Shown here: positions 1 to 8,319 of the stretch, piece by piece | Layout of the letters: every line of letters begins with the position of its first letter | Position numbering within the stretch: position 1 is the stretch's first letter | DNA from: Micromonospora cabrerizensis | GTDB taxonomy: Bacteria > Actinomycetota > Actinomycetes > Mycobacteriales > Micromonosporaceae | Assembly (NCBI RefSeq): GCF_022230955.1 | Contig: NZ_JAKKFI010000004.1 | Span: 1 to 36,900 of the forward strand | Direction of reading: 5' to 3' | DNA: 36,900 nt | The notes under the pieces: generated by a model | The model's database searches: none | Told to the model about the DNA's origin: nothing | What the model saw: only the letters and a program-made list of their open reading frames with translations | Program-made: the position numbers and the translations under genes

Positions 1-1
1 C

Positions 2-81
2 CAAGATCCGCGCAGGTTCGGGGAAGTTGCTGCTTCCGGGGTGCCGCAGGCAGCAGTTTCCCTGATGTTGTGCGGATCTTG
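2..81. repeat. Long imperfect inverted repeat (hairpin)
   Basis: The arms at 2-33 and 50-81 are imperfect reverse complements. The outermost ten bases (caagatccgc / gcggatcttg) pair perfectly, as do the inner tgctgc/gcagca and gggaa/ttccc blocks. The loop is about 16 bases. It lies outside any gene and may be the terminator of a gene to the left of the window. No T-run follows it, so the terminator role is only an inference. Confidence 0.6.
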
Positions 82-98
82 TCGCTCACGCCGCCGAA

Positions 99-170
99 GA
101 TCGTGCTCGATCCTGGAAGTAGTGGTTTCACGACGCGGTGATACCACTCGATCCTGGATCGAGCACGATC
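99..170. repeat. Second intergenic hairpin with 15-bp perfect arms
   Basis: gatcgtgctcgatcc at 99-113 is exactly complementary to 156-170, and an inner agtggt/accact pair (121-126 / 143-148) extends the stem. The centre repeats the element cgatcctgga. It lies upstream of the RNA methyltransferase gene and argues against that gene starting as far left as 138. Apart from these two hairpins I see nothing in the first 296 bases except a possible -10 (tatggt, 200-205). Confidence 0.65.
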
Positions 171-296
171 GTGGGCAGTGAGGGTGTCCGCCAGCGCGGT
201 ATGGTGGCCCCCTCTGTTGTCGGTGAGGGTCCGGGTGCACCGCGAAGCACCCCACAACATGACTTTTTCTCTGTCCGGCGGAGTCGCCGGCGCGGC

Positions 297-815
297 GTGA
301 GCGCCGCCATCCGGGTCCGGCCGAGGCGTGAGCTACGCGCCGCCCGCCGTCCCCGGCCACACCGCTGTTGGGGTCACCTGATCGCCGCCCCACTCTGGCC
401 GCTGCACGGCGCGAACCTGGGCACCCTGTTGCGTACGTGCGACGCGGTCGGTGCCTGCCTCGCCGTGCCTCCGTTCCGCTGGGTGGATGAGGCCGTGGCC
501 CGGGGCAACACGCTGCGCCAGCCGGGCTGCATCCACCGCGTCGGCAGTCCGCTGCGCTGGCTGGCCGCCGAACGGGCCACCGGCACCCGGGTCCTCGGGG
601 TGGAGCTGGCCGACGAGGCCGTCCGGCTCGGTGACCTGCCCGCCGCCCGGGGCCGCACCGTCGTGCTGCTGGGGCACGAGGCGACCGGCATCCCACCCGA
701 GGCGCTCGACCAGTTGGACGCGGCGGTGGAGATTCCGATGGTCGGCCACGGCCACAGCCTGAACGTCGCGGTAGCCGGCTCCCTGGTCCTCTACAAGCTC
801 GCCGGCCTGCTGTAG
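297..815 (+). CDS. SpoU/TrmH-family RNA 2'-O-methyltransferase
   Basis: This is probably an SPOUT-fold enzyme that methylates a ribose 2'-OH in tRNA or rRNA using SAM. All three SpoU motifs are visible: N-x-G-x-x-x-R in HGANLGTLLR followed by DAVGA; the LLGHEATGIPPE block; and the knot motif IPMVGHGHSLNVAVAGSL near the C-terminus. From the GTG at 297 the product is 172 aa, which fits the short single-domain TrmL-like class. The frame stays open upstream to 138, but that stretch runs into a strong hairpin, and 201 (ATG) is the other option. The target RNA cannot be read from sequence. It is a housekeeping gene at the edge of the glycan locus. Confidence 0.85.
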   Translation: MSAAIRVRPRRELRAARRPRPHRCWGHLIAAPLWPLHGANLGTLLRTCDAVGACLAVPPFRWVDEAVARGNTLRQPGCIHRVGSPLRWLAAERATGTRVLGVELADEAVRLGDLPAARGRTVVLLGHEATGIPPEALDQLDAAVEIPMVGHGHSLNVAVAGSLVLYKLAGLL

Positions 816-841
816 AGCAGGCCGGGGCGGCGCCGACAAGG

Positions 842-1477
842 TCAGGCGACGTTGTGGGGGCGGAACTGCACGCTGACCCGGGGGCCGACGGGCCGGGCGG
901 TCTTCGGGATGGCGTGCTCCCAGGTGCGTTGGCAGGAGCCACCCATCACGATCAGGTCGCCGTGGCCCACCGGGAAACGCAGGCTCTCGCCGCCGCCACG
1001 GGGGCGCAGCAGCAGGGGCCGGGGAGCACCGAAGGAGACGATCGCGACGATCGTGTCGGTGTGCGCCGAGCGGCCGATGGTGTCGCCGTGCCAGGCGACG
1101 CTGTCGCGCCCGGACCGGTAGAGGCACATGCCGGCGGTGACGAACGGCTCGCCCAGCTCGGGAGCGTAGTGCCGGGTCAGCTCCGCTCGTGCGGTGGTGA
1201 GCACGGGGTGGGGCAGTTGCCTCGCGCCGTCGTACCAGCAGAGCAGGCGGGGCACGTCGACCTCGGCGTCGTACATGGTGCGCCGTTCGGCCCGCCAGGG
1301 CACCTCGGTGAGCAGGGTGTCGAGGACCGTGTCGGAGCCGCGCACCCAGCCGGGGAGGTGGTCGAGCCAGGCGCCCCGGCTGAGCTGGTGCCGGCGGATC
1401 TGGCCGGGCAGCGGCCCCAGGGTCGGCCCGGCGTCGGCCAGGTCGAGCATCGACGGCTGGTAGGCGGCCTGCGTCAT
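842..1477 (-). CDS. AlkB-like Fe(II)/2-oxoglutarate-dependent dioxygenase
   Basis: This 211-aa protein belongs to the AlkB family, which oxidatively demethylates alkylated DNA or RNA bases. The iron ligands are visible as H130 and D132 in WHGDTIG and H188 in WEHAIPK. Arginines R200 and R206 in RVSVQFRPH match the 2-oxoglutarate-binding RxxxxxR signature. The Y-R-S-G-x-D-S-V-A-W lead-in to HxD is also typical. The ATG at 1477 sits six bases after a minus-strand TAGGGT, so the transcript is probably leaderless. It lies 55 bp downstream of the last pse gene in the same direction, but its own promoter suggests it is not part of the glycan pathway. Confidence 0.88.
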   Translation of the reverse strand: MTQAAYQPSMLDLADAGPTLGPLPGQIRRHQLSRGAWLDHLPGWVRGSDTVLDTLLTEVPWRAERRTMYDAEVDVPRLLCWYDGARQLPHPVLTTARAELTRHYAPELGEPFVTAGMCLYRSGRDSVAWHGDTIGRSAHTDTIVAIVSFGAPRPLLLRPRGGGESLRFPVGHGDLIVMGGSCQRTWEHAIPKTARPVGPRVSVQFRPHNVA

Positions 1478-1483
1478 GCAGCC

Positions 1484-1489
1484 ACCCTA
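1484..1489 (-). promoter_or_regulatory. Probable -10 box of a leaderless AlkB transcript
   Basis: TAGGGT on the minus strand fits the actinobacterial TANNNT -10 consensus and ends six bases before the ATG at 1477, placing the start point at or next to the start codon. No convincing -35 was seen. Confidence 0.45.
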
Positions 1490-1532
1490 GCAGCCCTTTC
1501 GTACACCCGTGCTAGCCCCGAACCGTCGGCGG

Positions 1533-2642
1533 TCAGCCGGGGAGGGCAGCGGCGTGTACGGCGTCGAACAACGCGTCCACGACCCGTGACCGGCCCTGCC
1601 CGTCGATGGTGGACCACCCGCGCGCGGCGAGGGTCGCGCGCCGCTGCGGCGAGCTGAGCAACCCGTGCAGGGTCCGCGCCGCCGTCGCGCGGGCGGCCCG
1701 TCCGGCGACGCCACCGGCGGTCAGCTCCGGCAGCTCGCCGAGGCCGGCGGCCAGGCCGTGCCGCACCACCCGGGCGTACGACTCGCGTTGGTTGTCGACC
1801 ACGCACACCAGCGCGGCGGGTGCCCCCAGGCAGCAGAGTTCCCAGGTGGAGGTGCCGGCGGCGCTGACCACCAGGTCGGCTTCGGTGATCAGGGTCGGCA
1901 GCGAGGTGGTCGGCGGGACCGGCCGGATGATCTGCCCGCGCCCGGGGGTGACGTCCTCGACCTCCGCCTCGGTCTCGGGTCGGCCGACGATGACCGTGAG
2001 GTCCATGGGGTGACCGGTTGCCACCAGCACGCGGGTCAGCACCGGGGCCGCACCGACCGCGTCGGTGCCGCCGAAGAAGGCCAGCACCCGGGGTCGGCTG
2101 ACCGCCGTGGCGGGCGGGGCGACCGGCGGCCGGGCGGTGACCACCGCGTCGCGCAGCAGGGCGTACCCGCTGCCGGCTAGCAGCCGGCCGGGCAGCTCCC
2201 CCCGGGCACCTGGCCCCGTCAGCGCCGCCCCGGCCCCGGGCCCCGTCAGCTCCGCTGCCGACCCCGGCCCGGGCAGGTCGGCGCCGAAGTTCTGGTCGAG
2301 ATAGAGGTCGGCGACCTGACCCCGGCTGTCCCCGTCGATGATGGCGAGGGTGTACACGCCGGCGGCGCGCAGGGCGCCCGCCCCGGCCGGGTCCAGCTCG
2401 TAGGAGTCGAGGACCATCACGTCCAGGTGGTGTCGCCGGGCCGCCTCGACCAGCTCGGCCGGCGAGTCCGGGCCCGGGTGCAGGGGGATGCCCCGGGCGG
2501 CGAGTTCCGCGGTCGCCCAGTCGAGCCGTTCGACGGCGCCGAACACGGTCACGTGGGCGCCTCGGGCGAGGAACTCCTCGGCGAGCGCCAGGCAGCGGAC
2601 GAGGTGGCCGACGCCCCGCCGTGGGCTGGCGTCGCAGCGCAA
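1533..2642 (-). CDS. pseG: PseG-like UDP-sugar hydrolase
   Basis: PseG removes UDP from UDP-2,4-diacetamido-2,4,6-trideoxy-L-altrose (GT-B fold). The N-terminal GVGHLVRCLALAEE carries the family G-x-G-H catalytic motif. VLDSYELD replaces the more usual V-D-H-Y-x-L-D. LAFFGGTDAVG and the C-terminal SAAGTSTWELCCLG ending in NQ match the nucleotide-binding half. The reported TTG start gives 369 aa, but it trims the first beta strand. A CTG at 2663, overlapping the upstream TGA as CTGA behind GGAGGA, would add STPRVGL and fit the family better. It is the last gene of the minus-strand pse operon. Family assignment is solid; the start is not. Confidence 0.85.
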   Translation of the reverse strand: MRCDASPRRGVGHLVRCLALAEEFLARGAHVTVFGAVERLDWATAELAARGIPLHPGPDSPAELVEAARRHHLDVMVLDSYELDPAGAGALRAAGVYTLAIIDGDSRGQVADLYLDQNFGADLPGPGSAAELTGPGAGAALTGPGARGELPGRLLAGSGYALLRDAVVTARPPVAPPATAVSRPRVLAFFGGTDAVGAAPVLTRVLVATGHPMDLTVIVGRPETEAEVEDVTPGRGQIIRPVPPTTSLPTLITEADLVVSAAGTSTWELCCLGAPAALVCVVDNQRESYARVVRHGLAAGLGELPELTAGGVAGRAARATAARTLHGLLSSPQRRATLAARGWSTIDGQGRSRVVDALFDAVHAAALPG

Positions 2643-2659
2643 CCCGACTCGCGGCGTGC

Positions 2660-3442
2660 TCAGGACTCCTCCAGCTGCTTCTGCCGGACGTCGGCGTTGA
2701 GCGCGCGCAGGTGGGGTTGCCCGTCGAGCCAGTCGGCGAGCTTGGCCAGTGGCACGCTGACGTCACCGAAGTGGTCGACGACCGCGCTGACCAGCGCCCA
2801 GTCCTGCTCGGTGTCGAGGGTCAGCCGCAGCGCGGAGCGGTCCGGGGTGAGCGTCACGCCGAGCACCCGGAACAGCTCCGGATGGGTGTACGCGTACGAG
2901 GTCACGTGCACCCGGTGGTGGTCGGTGGCGAGCCGGCCCAGGGTGCGGAGCGTCTCCGCTCGGATGATCTCGACGTCCAGGCCCCGGGGCAGGGTGCGGG
3001 CGATCGACGTGCTCGCGTAGTCCAGCCCGGGGACCGCCCGGTACACCGACGCGACCAGGGTGACGATCTCCGGGTCGAGCAGTGGGCAGTCCGCGGTGAA
3101 CCGCATGACCGCGTCGCCCGGGTGCGCCGCGAGCGCGCCCACGAACCGATCCAGGACGTCGTCGACCGGCCCGCGGTGGCAGGGCACGCCCAGCCGTTCG
3201 CACTCGGTCGCCACGGCGTCGTCGACCGGGTCCGTGCTGGTCGCGACCACCAGGTCGGCCAGGACGCCGCTGTCGGAGGCGGCGCGTACCACCCGACCCA
3301 GCACGGAACGCCCGGCGAGCGGACGGAGCACCTTGCCGGGCAGCCGGGACGAGCCCATCCGAGCCTGCACGATGCCGACGATCCGTGGCGCGGCGTGGGC
3401 GCCGCCCGTCGGGACCGTTCCGGGCACCGGTACACCGGTCAC
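2660..3442 (-). CDS. pseF: PseF/SpsF-like cytidylyltransferase
   Basis: It activates the nonulosonic acid with CTP to the CMP-sugar. At about 260 aa it has the SpsF/PseF nucleotide-binding signature VQARMGSSRLPGKVL near the N-terminus, the Asp-rich MRFTADCPLLDPE metal-binding segment and the LDTEQDW motif near the C-terminus. The GTG at 3442 overlaps the upstream TGA by four bases (GTGA), as expected for coupled translation. The frame is open further upstream, but that region is the body of the preceding gene. The substrate is inferred from the pseB/C/G/H/I context; the family also serves legionaminic acid and spore-coat (sps) pathways. Confidence 0.87.
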   Translation of the reverse strand: MTGVPVPGTVPTGGAHAAPRIVGIVQARMGSSRLPGKVLRPLAGRSVLGRVVRAASDSGVLADLVVATSTDPVDDAVATECERLGVPCHRGPVDDVLDRFVGALAAHPGDAVMRFTADCPLLDPEIVTLVASVYRAVPGLDYASTSIARTLPRGLDVEIIRAETLRTLGRLATDHHRVHVTSYAYTHPELFRVLGVTLTPDRSALRLTLDTEQDWALVSAVVDHFGDVSVPLAKLADWLDGQPHLRALNADVRQKQLEES

Positions 3443-5262
3443 TGCTGCTCCTCCTGCTTCGGGGCGAGCGCCGCGGTGGCCCGGCGCTTGGCGGCGCGGG
3501 CACCCCGCTTGGCCAGTCGGGCCGGGGTGATGGCGAGTCGACCCACCCGGTAGCTGAGCGACCCGCTGAGCAGGCCGATCGTCGTCTCGGCCCGGCGCAG
3601 CGCGCGTTCCCGCGAGGTGAGCAGTTCCTCGGTCCACGCGGTCAGTGCGGCCAGCCGGGCGAGTTCCTCGCGCTGGCGCAGCCACGCCTCCCGCAACTGC
3701 TGGTAGCTGCGCGCCGCACCCACCGGCGGGTCGGTCGGCGTGACGGCGTGCAGCTCGGCGGCGAGGTCGACCCTGCCGTCGCGGTCCAGACCGTGCAGCG
3801 CGGCGGCGACGGCGGCCTCGGTCTCCACCGCCGCGGCGACCGTCGCGCGATCCAGGTCGTGGCCGGCGAGGCCGCCGAGCACCACGGTCAGACCCGCGAC
3901 GTCGAGAGTGGACGACCACGGGTGGGCGTACCCGCCGGTGAGCAGGGCCGCCGCGAAACGCCACAGCCCGCGCGCCAACACCACGTCGGCGGGCAACGGG
4001 CCGGTGGCCCGCCAGCTCGGGTCGAGCACCGCGTACCGCTCGCCGTCGACCACCACGTTGTCGGTAGCAGCCAGCGCCGCCGCGCCGGCGATCCCGCCGT
4101 CACCGTCGGCGTGGTCGGCGAGCCAGCCCGCGTATCCGACCAGCAGCGTGCGCAGGGTCGCCAGGTCGCGGCGCAGGGCCGCGTCGAGCAGCAGGGTACG
4201 CAGCAGCCGGCCGGCCGGCACCGGCCCGGACAGCGCATCCGCGTCCCGGTACGCGGCCTCGCGGCTGGCGAACGGCGCGGCGGCCGGCACCTCCGTGCCG
4301 GTGGCGGCGGCGTGCCCCCAGCGCCACCCCGACGGGCCGTGCAGCACCTCCAGCACGCCGCTCCCGGGACGCCCGGTCTGCATCAGCGCCACCGGCAGAT
4401 CCTGGTCGGCGGCCGGTGCGCTGGGGTCGGCGGCGGGCCGGTGGGCGAGCACCAGCCAGCCCGGTGCGAGGTCGGCGGCGCGTCCGGCGTGCAGCGCGTC
4501 CACCGCCAGCCGGGCCGGGTCCTGCAGCACGGTGTCGCTGGTGAAGCCGCCCGCGCACGCGCCGTGCAGCACGGCGTCGAAGAGGCCGCAGCCGGTGTCC
4601 CGGTCGAGGTGGTCGGCGTCGAGCAGCGCCGTCGGGCTACCGGCGTCGGGGTACGCGGCCCAGCACGCGGCCGGTCGCAGCCCCGCCTCGGTGAGTCGCT
4701 CGCGTAGCTGGTCCCGGTTGGCCGGGTGGCCGCGATCCAGGACGCCGCCGATCACCCACGCGGAGTCGTCGCGGCCGGCGTACCAGGGAGTGGTGGCGAC
4801 GAGTCGGTGCAGGCCGAGTGGGTTGTCCAGGCGCAGCAGCAGCGCGCCACCCGGCGCGACGGCGGCGACCAGTCGCGCCAGCACGCCGTCCCAGCCGAGT
4901 CGGGTGCCCTCCACCGACTCCACCGGGTCCAGGCCGGCGGCGGCGATCACCACGTCGTACGTCTCGTCGTCGGGCAGCCCGGCCGGGCCACCCACCACCA
5001 CCTGGGCGGCTCGATGGGCCAGCGCGACCGCGTCCGGGTGGCTGCGCAGCAGGCAGGTCACCTCGGCGTGCCCGAGCTGGTCGAGCAGGGCCGGGTCGTG
5101 CGGGCCGGCCACCAGGACCCGGGCGCCGGGCGGCACGAGTCGGGTGGCGAGCGCGGCGAGGGGCCCACCGTCGGCCAACCGCTTCTGCGGCAGGTCGGAC
5201 CAGGCGAGCATCTCGCCGCCCGGCAGGGTGATCCGGCCGGAGGGTGCCGTCTCAGTCGTCAC
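3439..5262 (-). CDS. Degenerate methyltransferase-like protein with C-terminal coiled coil
   Basis: This 607-aa cytosolic protein has three parts. Residues about 30-200 look like a class I SAM-methyltransferase Rossmann core (ARVLVAGPHDPALL; YDVVIAAAGLD; APGGALLLRLDNP). The first glycine-rich loop lacks the usual GxGxG, so catalysis is doubtful. The middle holds NVVVDGERYAVLDPSWR, resembling the N-x(n)-D-x-x-W pattern of proteins such as WbdD. Residues about 520-575 are a heptad-rich coiled coil ending in SGSLSYRVGRL and a strongly basic tail, as in surface-polysaccharide enzymes that dock at membranes. Its GTG overlaps the upstream gene by 11 bases and its stop overlaps pseF. It may be a capping, modifying or chain-length factor; the function is unknown. 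Confidence 0.7.
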   Translation of the reverse strand: MTTETAPSGRITLPGGEMLAWSDLPQKRLADGGPLAALATRLVPPGARVLVAGPHDPALLDQLGHAEVTCLLRSHPDAVALAHRAAQVVVGGPAGLPDDETYDVVIAAAGLDPVESVEGTRLGWDGVLARLVAAVAPGGALLLRLDNPLGLHRLVATTPWYAGRDDSAWVIGGVLDRGHPANRDQLRERLTEAGLRPAACWAAYPDAGSPTALLDADHLDRDTGCGLFDAVLHGACAGGFTSDTVLQDPARLAVDALHAGRAADLAPGWLVLAHRPAADPSAPAADQDLPVALMQTGRPGSGVLEVLHGPSGWRWGHAAATGTEVPAAAPFASREAAYRDADALSGPVPAGRLLRTLLLDAALRRDLATLRTLLVGYAGWLADHADGDGGIAGAAALAATDNVVVDGERYAVLDPSWRATGPLPADVVLARGLWRFAAALLTGGYAHPWSSTLDVAGLTVVLGGLAGHDLDRATVAAAVETEAAVAAALHGLDRDGRVDLAAELHAVTPTDPPVGAARSYQQLREAWLRQREELARLAALTAWTEELLTSRERALRRAETTIGLLSGSLSYRVGRLAITPARLAKRGARAAKRRATAALAPKQEEQQ

Positions 5263-6100
5263 GGTCGTCCTCTTCCTCCTGGAGGTGCGCCCAACCGAGC
5301 AGCTCGCGCAGCTCGGCCGGCGTGCAGCGGTGGTCGGTGCCGAGCTCGGCGCGGGCGATCCGGACCGCGGTGGGCAGGTCGACCTCGGTGCCGTGCAGCT
5401 CCGGCCACTGCCGCCGGATGCGGGCGGTGCCACCGAAGGTCGGGTCCTCGTTGGACAGGATCATCGGGTCGCCGTAGACAGCCGGCTCGCAGCCCGCCGC
5501 GATGCCGTAGAAGATCGCGCTGGTCAACCGGTTGGATGCTACCCGCCGGTGACGGCGCAGCTCGGTGAGTTGCCGGTCGAGGAACTCCGGGTCGGTGTCC
5601 TTCCACCAGTGCCCCCGGTAGCCGTGGCAGATCACCCGGAACCCGGCCCGCTCGTAGAGCCGGCGGACGTTGCGCATCCGGTACTCGTGCCAGTACAGGC
5701 AGACCGTGACCGGGCCGGGCTCGGTGGCCCGGATCAGGGCGATCAACTTCCGGTGGTCGCCCTTAACGTGCTGGCCCTCCCACCCGTGGAACGGGTACCA
5801 GATGGTGCCCTCCCGCTCTTCGGCCGGCGGGTCCTCGGGCCGCATCGCCAGCAGGTAGGCGAACGGCGCGCCGATGACGACGACGTTTCGCCGCCCCACC
5901 GACCAGGCCCGGCGGCGGGTCTGTTCCGACCAGAGCAGGCTGGGCGCGCGCTCGGCGTACGGGTGACCGGGGGCCAGGCCGTCACCGATGTTCCAGCCGT
6001 GCTGCACGTACCCGTTGATCCGCGGCGGGTGCCGGTCGCCGAGGCCGGCGTAGCGGGCCAGCACGTGCGCGTGGCCGTAGAAGTGGTTGGCGTGGTGCAT
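5252..6100 (-). CDS. Putative GT-B-like glycosyltransferase, possibly for the nonulosonic acid
   Basis: I do not recognise a named family for this 282-aa protein. NGYVQHGWN near the N-terminus resembles the QHG loop of CDP-polyol and capsule transferases. VIGAPFAYL follows, then YPFHGWEGQHV, and a C-terminal block (RVASNRLTSAIFYGIAAGC, then VYGDP) resembles the donor-binding half of GT-B enzymes that read a sugar nucleotide. The tail is acidic (EEEDDRDD). It sits in the pse operon between pseC and the methyltransferase-like gene, starting 10 bp after pseC at an ATG with an upstream GGGA. That position makes a CMP-pseudaminic acid transferase an attractive but unproven role. Confidence 0.6.
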   Translation of the reverse strand: MHHANHFYGHAHVLARYAGLGDRHPPRINGYVQHGWNIGDGLAPGHPYAERAPSLLWSEQTRRRAWSVGRRNVVVIGAPFAYLLAMRPEDPPAEEREGTIWYPFHGWEGQHVKGDHRKLIALIRATEPGPVTVCLYWHEYRMRNVRRLYERAGFRVICHGYRGHWWKDTDPEFLDRQLTELRRHRRVASNRLTSAIFYGIAAGCEPAVYGDPMILSNEDPTFGGTARIRRQWPELHGTEVDLPTAVRIARAELGTDHRCTPAELRELLGWAHLQEEEDDRDD

Positions 6101-6110
6101 CAGGTTCCCA

Positions 6111-7268
6111 TCAGGCGGCGGAACGCACCGGGCCGGCCCGCAGGGCCGCGGTCAGCGCGTCGATGACGCGATCCTGGTAGGTGTCGCTGAGCCCCGGGTA
6201 GAGCGGTAGCGACAGTTGCTGGGAGTAGAAACGCTCGGCCACCGGGCAGGACCCACGCCGGTATCCCAGGTCGGCGAAGACCGGGTGCCAGTGCACCGGC
6301 AGGTAGTTGACCTGGACGCCGATGCCGGCGGCCCGCATCCGGTCGTACACCTCGCGGCGACGCCCGTCGAGCACGCGGATCGGGTAGAGGTGCCAGACCG
6401 GGTCGGCCCAGGACCTGCGGGTCGGCAGCAGCACCCCGTCCAGGTCGGCCAGCGCCTTGTCGTAGCGGGCGACGAGGGCGTCGCGTCGCGCCTTGAACTC
6501 GCCGAGCCGCCGCAGCTGGCTGCGGCCCAGTGCGCAGAGCACATCCGGCAGACGGTAGTTCAGCCCGAAATCGTGCACCTCCTGGTGCCAGCCGCCCTCG
6601 TCGGGGTGGCGCAGCTCGTCACGCTCGCGGACCAGGCCGATGGTGCGGAAACGGCGGGCACGCTTGAGCACGGCCGGGTCGAGCGCGGCGACCGCGCCGC
6701 CCTCGGCGGTGGTCAGGTTCTTCGTGGGGAAGAACGAGAAGGTGGTCAGGTCGGCAAGTGAGCCGACCGGCCGGCCACGGTACGTCCCACCGATCGAGTG
6801 GGCCGCGTCGGCGAGCAGCAGCGCGTCGGAGCCCTCCATCGAGGTACGCAACGCGTCGTAGTCCGCCGGGTGGCCGGCGTAGTCGACCGCGGAGACCACC
6901 CTGGTACGCGAGGTGACCGCGTCGGCGGCGGCGGCCGGGTCGAGGCAGAAGGTCTCGTCCTCCACGTCGGCGAACACGATCTTCGCGCCGAGAGCCGCCG
7001 CGCTGCTGGCCGTCGCCACGAACGTCATCGGCGGTACGACCACCTCGTCACCCGGGCCCACCCCGGCGGCCGCGTACGCGACGTGCAGCGCCGCCGTGCC
7101 ATTGGAGACGGTGGTGACGCCGACACCACCGGTCCACGCGGCGAGGTCGGCCTCGAAAGCCTCCACCTGCGGACCGGTGGTGAGCCAGTCGCCCCGCAGC
7201 ACCTCGGCGACGGCGGCGACATCCTCCTCGGTGACCGACTGCCGGCCGTACGGGAGCATTCCCGTCAT
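6111..7268 (-). CDS. pseC: PseC aminotransferase
   Basis: This PLP-dependent DegT/DnrJ/EryC1-family enzyme adds the C4 amino group to UDP-4-keto-6-deoxy-L-AltNAc, the second step to pseudaminic acid. At 385 aa it has normal length. K183 in FFPTKNLTTAEGG is the expected PLP-binding lysine (the same number as in Helicobacter PseC), and LLADAAHSIGG supplies the PLP-nitrogen aspartate. GDWLTTGPQVEAFE and SNGTAALH are standard N-terminal motifs. The ATG at 7268 overlaps the pseB stop as ATGA; an upstream alternative inside pseB is rejected. Confidence 0.93.
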   Translation of the reverse strand: MTGMLPYGRQSVTEEDVAAVAEVLRGDWLTTGPQVEAFEADLAAWTGGVGVTTVSNGTAALHVAYAAAGVGPGDEVVVPPMTFVATASSAAALGAKIVFADVEDETFCLDPAAAADAVTSRTRVVSAVDYAGHPADYDALRTSMEGSDALLLADAAHSIGGTYRGRPVGSLADLTTFSFFPTKNLTTAEGGAVAALDPAVLKRARRFRTIGLVRERDELRHPDEGGWHQEVHDFGLNYRLPDVLCALGRSQLRRLGEFKARRDALVARYDKALADLDGVLLPTRRSWADPVWHLYPIRVLDGRRREVYDRMRAAGIGVQVNYLPVHWHPVFADLGYRRGSCPVAERFYSQQLSLPLYPGLSDTYQDRVIDALTAALRAGPVRSAA

Positions 7269-8248
7269 GCGGCGATGCCGAGCATGTCGCGCAGCTGTTC
7301 GACGCTGAGCCACTCGTCGTTGGTGTCCGACTGGTACGCGAAGCCGTCCGGAACCGGGTCGCAGTCGACCGGCGGCTGGTAGCCCCAGGTGGCGATGGTC
7401 GGCTGGACAATGAACCGGCCGTCGGCGCGCAACGTCCGCCGGCTGTCGTCGGGGGCGATCATCTCCTCGTGCAGCTTCTCGCCCGGCCGGATCCCGATCT
7501 CATGGGTGGTGGCGTCCGGGGCCACGGCCTCGACCAGGTCGAGGATGCGCATGCTCGGGATGCGCGGCACGAACAGCTCGCCGCCCTGCATCTGGTCGAA
7601 CGAGTCCATGACGAACTGCACGGCCTGGTCCAGAGTGATCCAGAAGCGGGTCATCCGCTTGTCGGTGATCGGCAGGCTCTTGCCCTCGGCGGCGAGCCGG
7701 CGGAACAACGGAACGACGGAACCGCGGCTGCCCACCACATTGCCGTAGCGCACCACGGCGAACCGGGTGGGGTGCTGGGCGGCGTAGTGGTTCGCCGAGA
7801 CGAAGAGCTTGTCGCCGACCAGCTTCGTCGCGCCGTACAGGTTGATCGGGCTGGACGCCTTGTCGGTGGAGAGCGCGATGACCTTCTTGACGCCGGCCTC
7901 GATCGCGGCGTCCACGACGTGCTGGGAACCGGTGATGTTGGTGGCGATGTACTCGGAGGGGTTGTACTCCGCGGTGTCCACCTGCTTCAGGGCGGCGGCG
8001 TGCACCACGTGGTCCACCCCGTGCATGGCCCGGGTGAGGCGGTGCCGGTCCCGGATGTCGCCGATGAACCAGCGCAGGCGCGGGTCGTCGCCGAGTTGCT
8101 GGCGCAGCTCGTACTGCTTGAGCTCGTCGCGGGAGAACACCACCACACGGGCGGGGTCGGCCTCGGTGAGCAGGTGCCGCAGGAAGGTCCTGCCGAAGGA
8201 ACCCGTTCCCCCGGTGATCAGAATGGACGATCCATTCAACTCACTCAA
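7265..8248 (-). CDS. pseB: PseB UDP-GlcNAc 4,6-dehydratase (5-inverting)
   Basis: It catalyses the first step, converting UDP-GlcNAc to UDP-2-acetamido-2,6-dideoxy-L-arabino-hexos-4-ulose. This SDR-fold protein is 327 aa from a TTG at 8248, preceded by GGGAG with a seven-base spacer. TGGTGSFG (12-19) is the NADP loop. D129, K130 and Y138 in STDKASSPINLYGATK align, with an offset of three, with the catalytic D132/K133/Y141 of Helicobacter FlaA1/PseB. RPGEKLHEEMI is the typical C-terminal substrate segment. It is the first gene of a six-gene operon. The frame remains open upstream to 8512, but that sequence is a promoter region shared with the divergent gene at 8614. Confidence 0.93.
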   Translation of the reverse strand: MSELNGSSILITGGTGSFGRTFLRHLLTEADPARVVVFSRDELKQYELRQQLGDDPRLRWFIGDIRDRHRLTRAMHGVDHVVHAAALKQVDTAEYNPSEYIATNITGSQHVVDAAIEAGVKKVIALSTDKASSPINLYGATKLVGDKLFVSANHYAAQHPTRFAVVRYGNVVGSRGSVVPLFRRLAAEGKSLPITDKRMTRFWITLDQAVQFVMDSFDQMQGGELFVPRIPSMRILDLVEAVAPDATTHEIGIRPGEKLHEEMIAPDDSRRTLRADGRFIVQPTIATWGYQPPVDCDPVPDGFAYQSDTNDEWLSVEQLRDMLGIAA

Positions 8249-8319
8249 TTTGGTGCTCCCGTGATCGTGGATGAACGGGCGGCCCTCGGCCGGCCGACCG
8301 GGGTGAGACGCTAACCATG

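Noticed and set aside
138..296. N-terminal extension of the RNA methyltransferase
   Set aside because: It would begin within the hairpin at 99-170 and adds Arg/Pro-rich residues unlike the family.
1533..8248. Legionaminic or sialic acid pathway
   Set aside because: A PseG-type hydrolase and a PseB-type dehydratase with D/K/Y at the PseB positions are present, and no hydrolysing 2-epimerase (NeuC/LegG) was seen. Not fully excluded without phylogeny.
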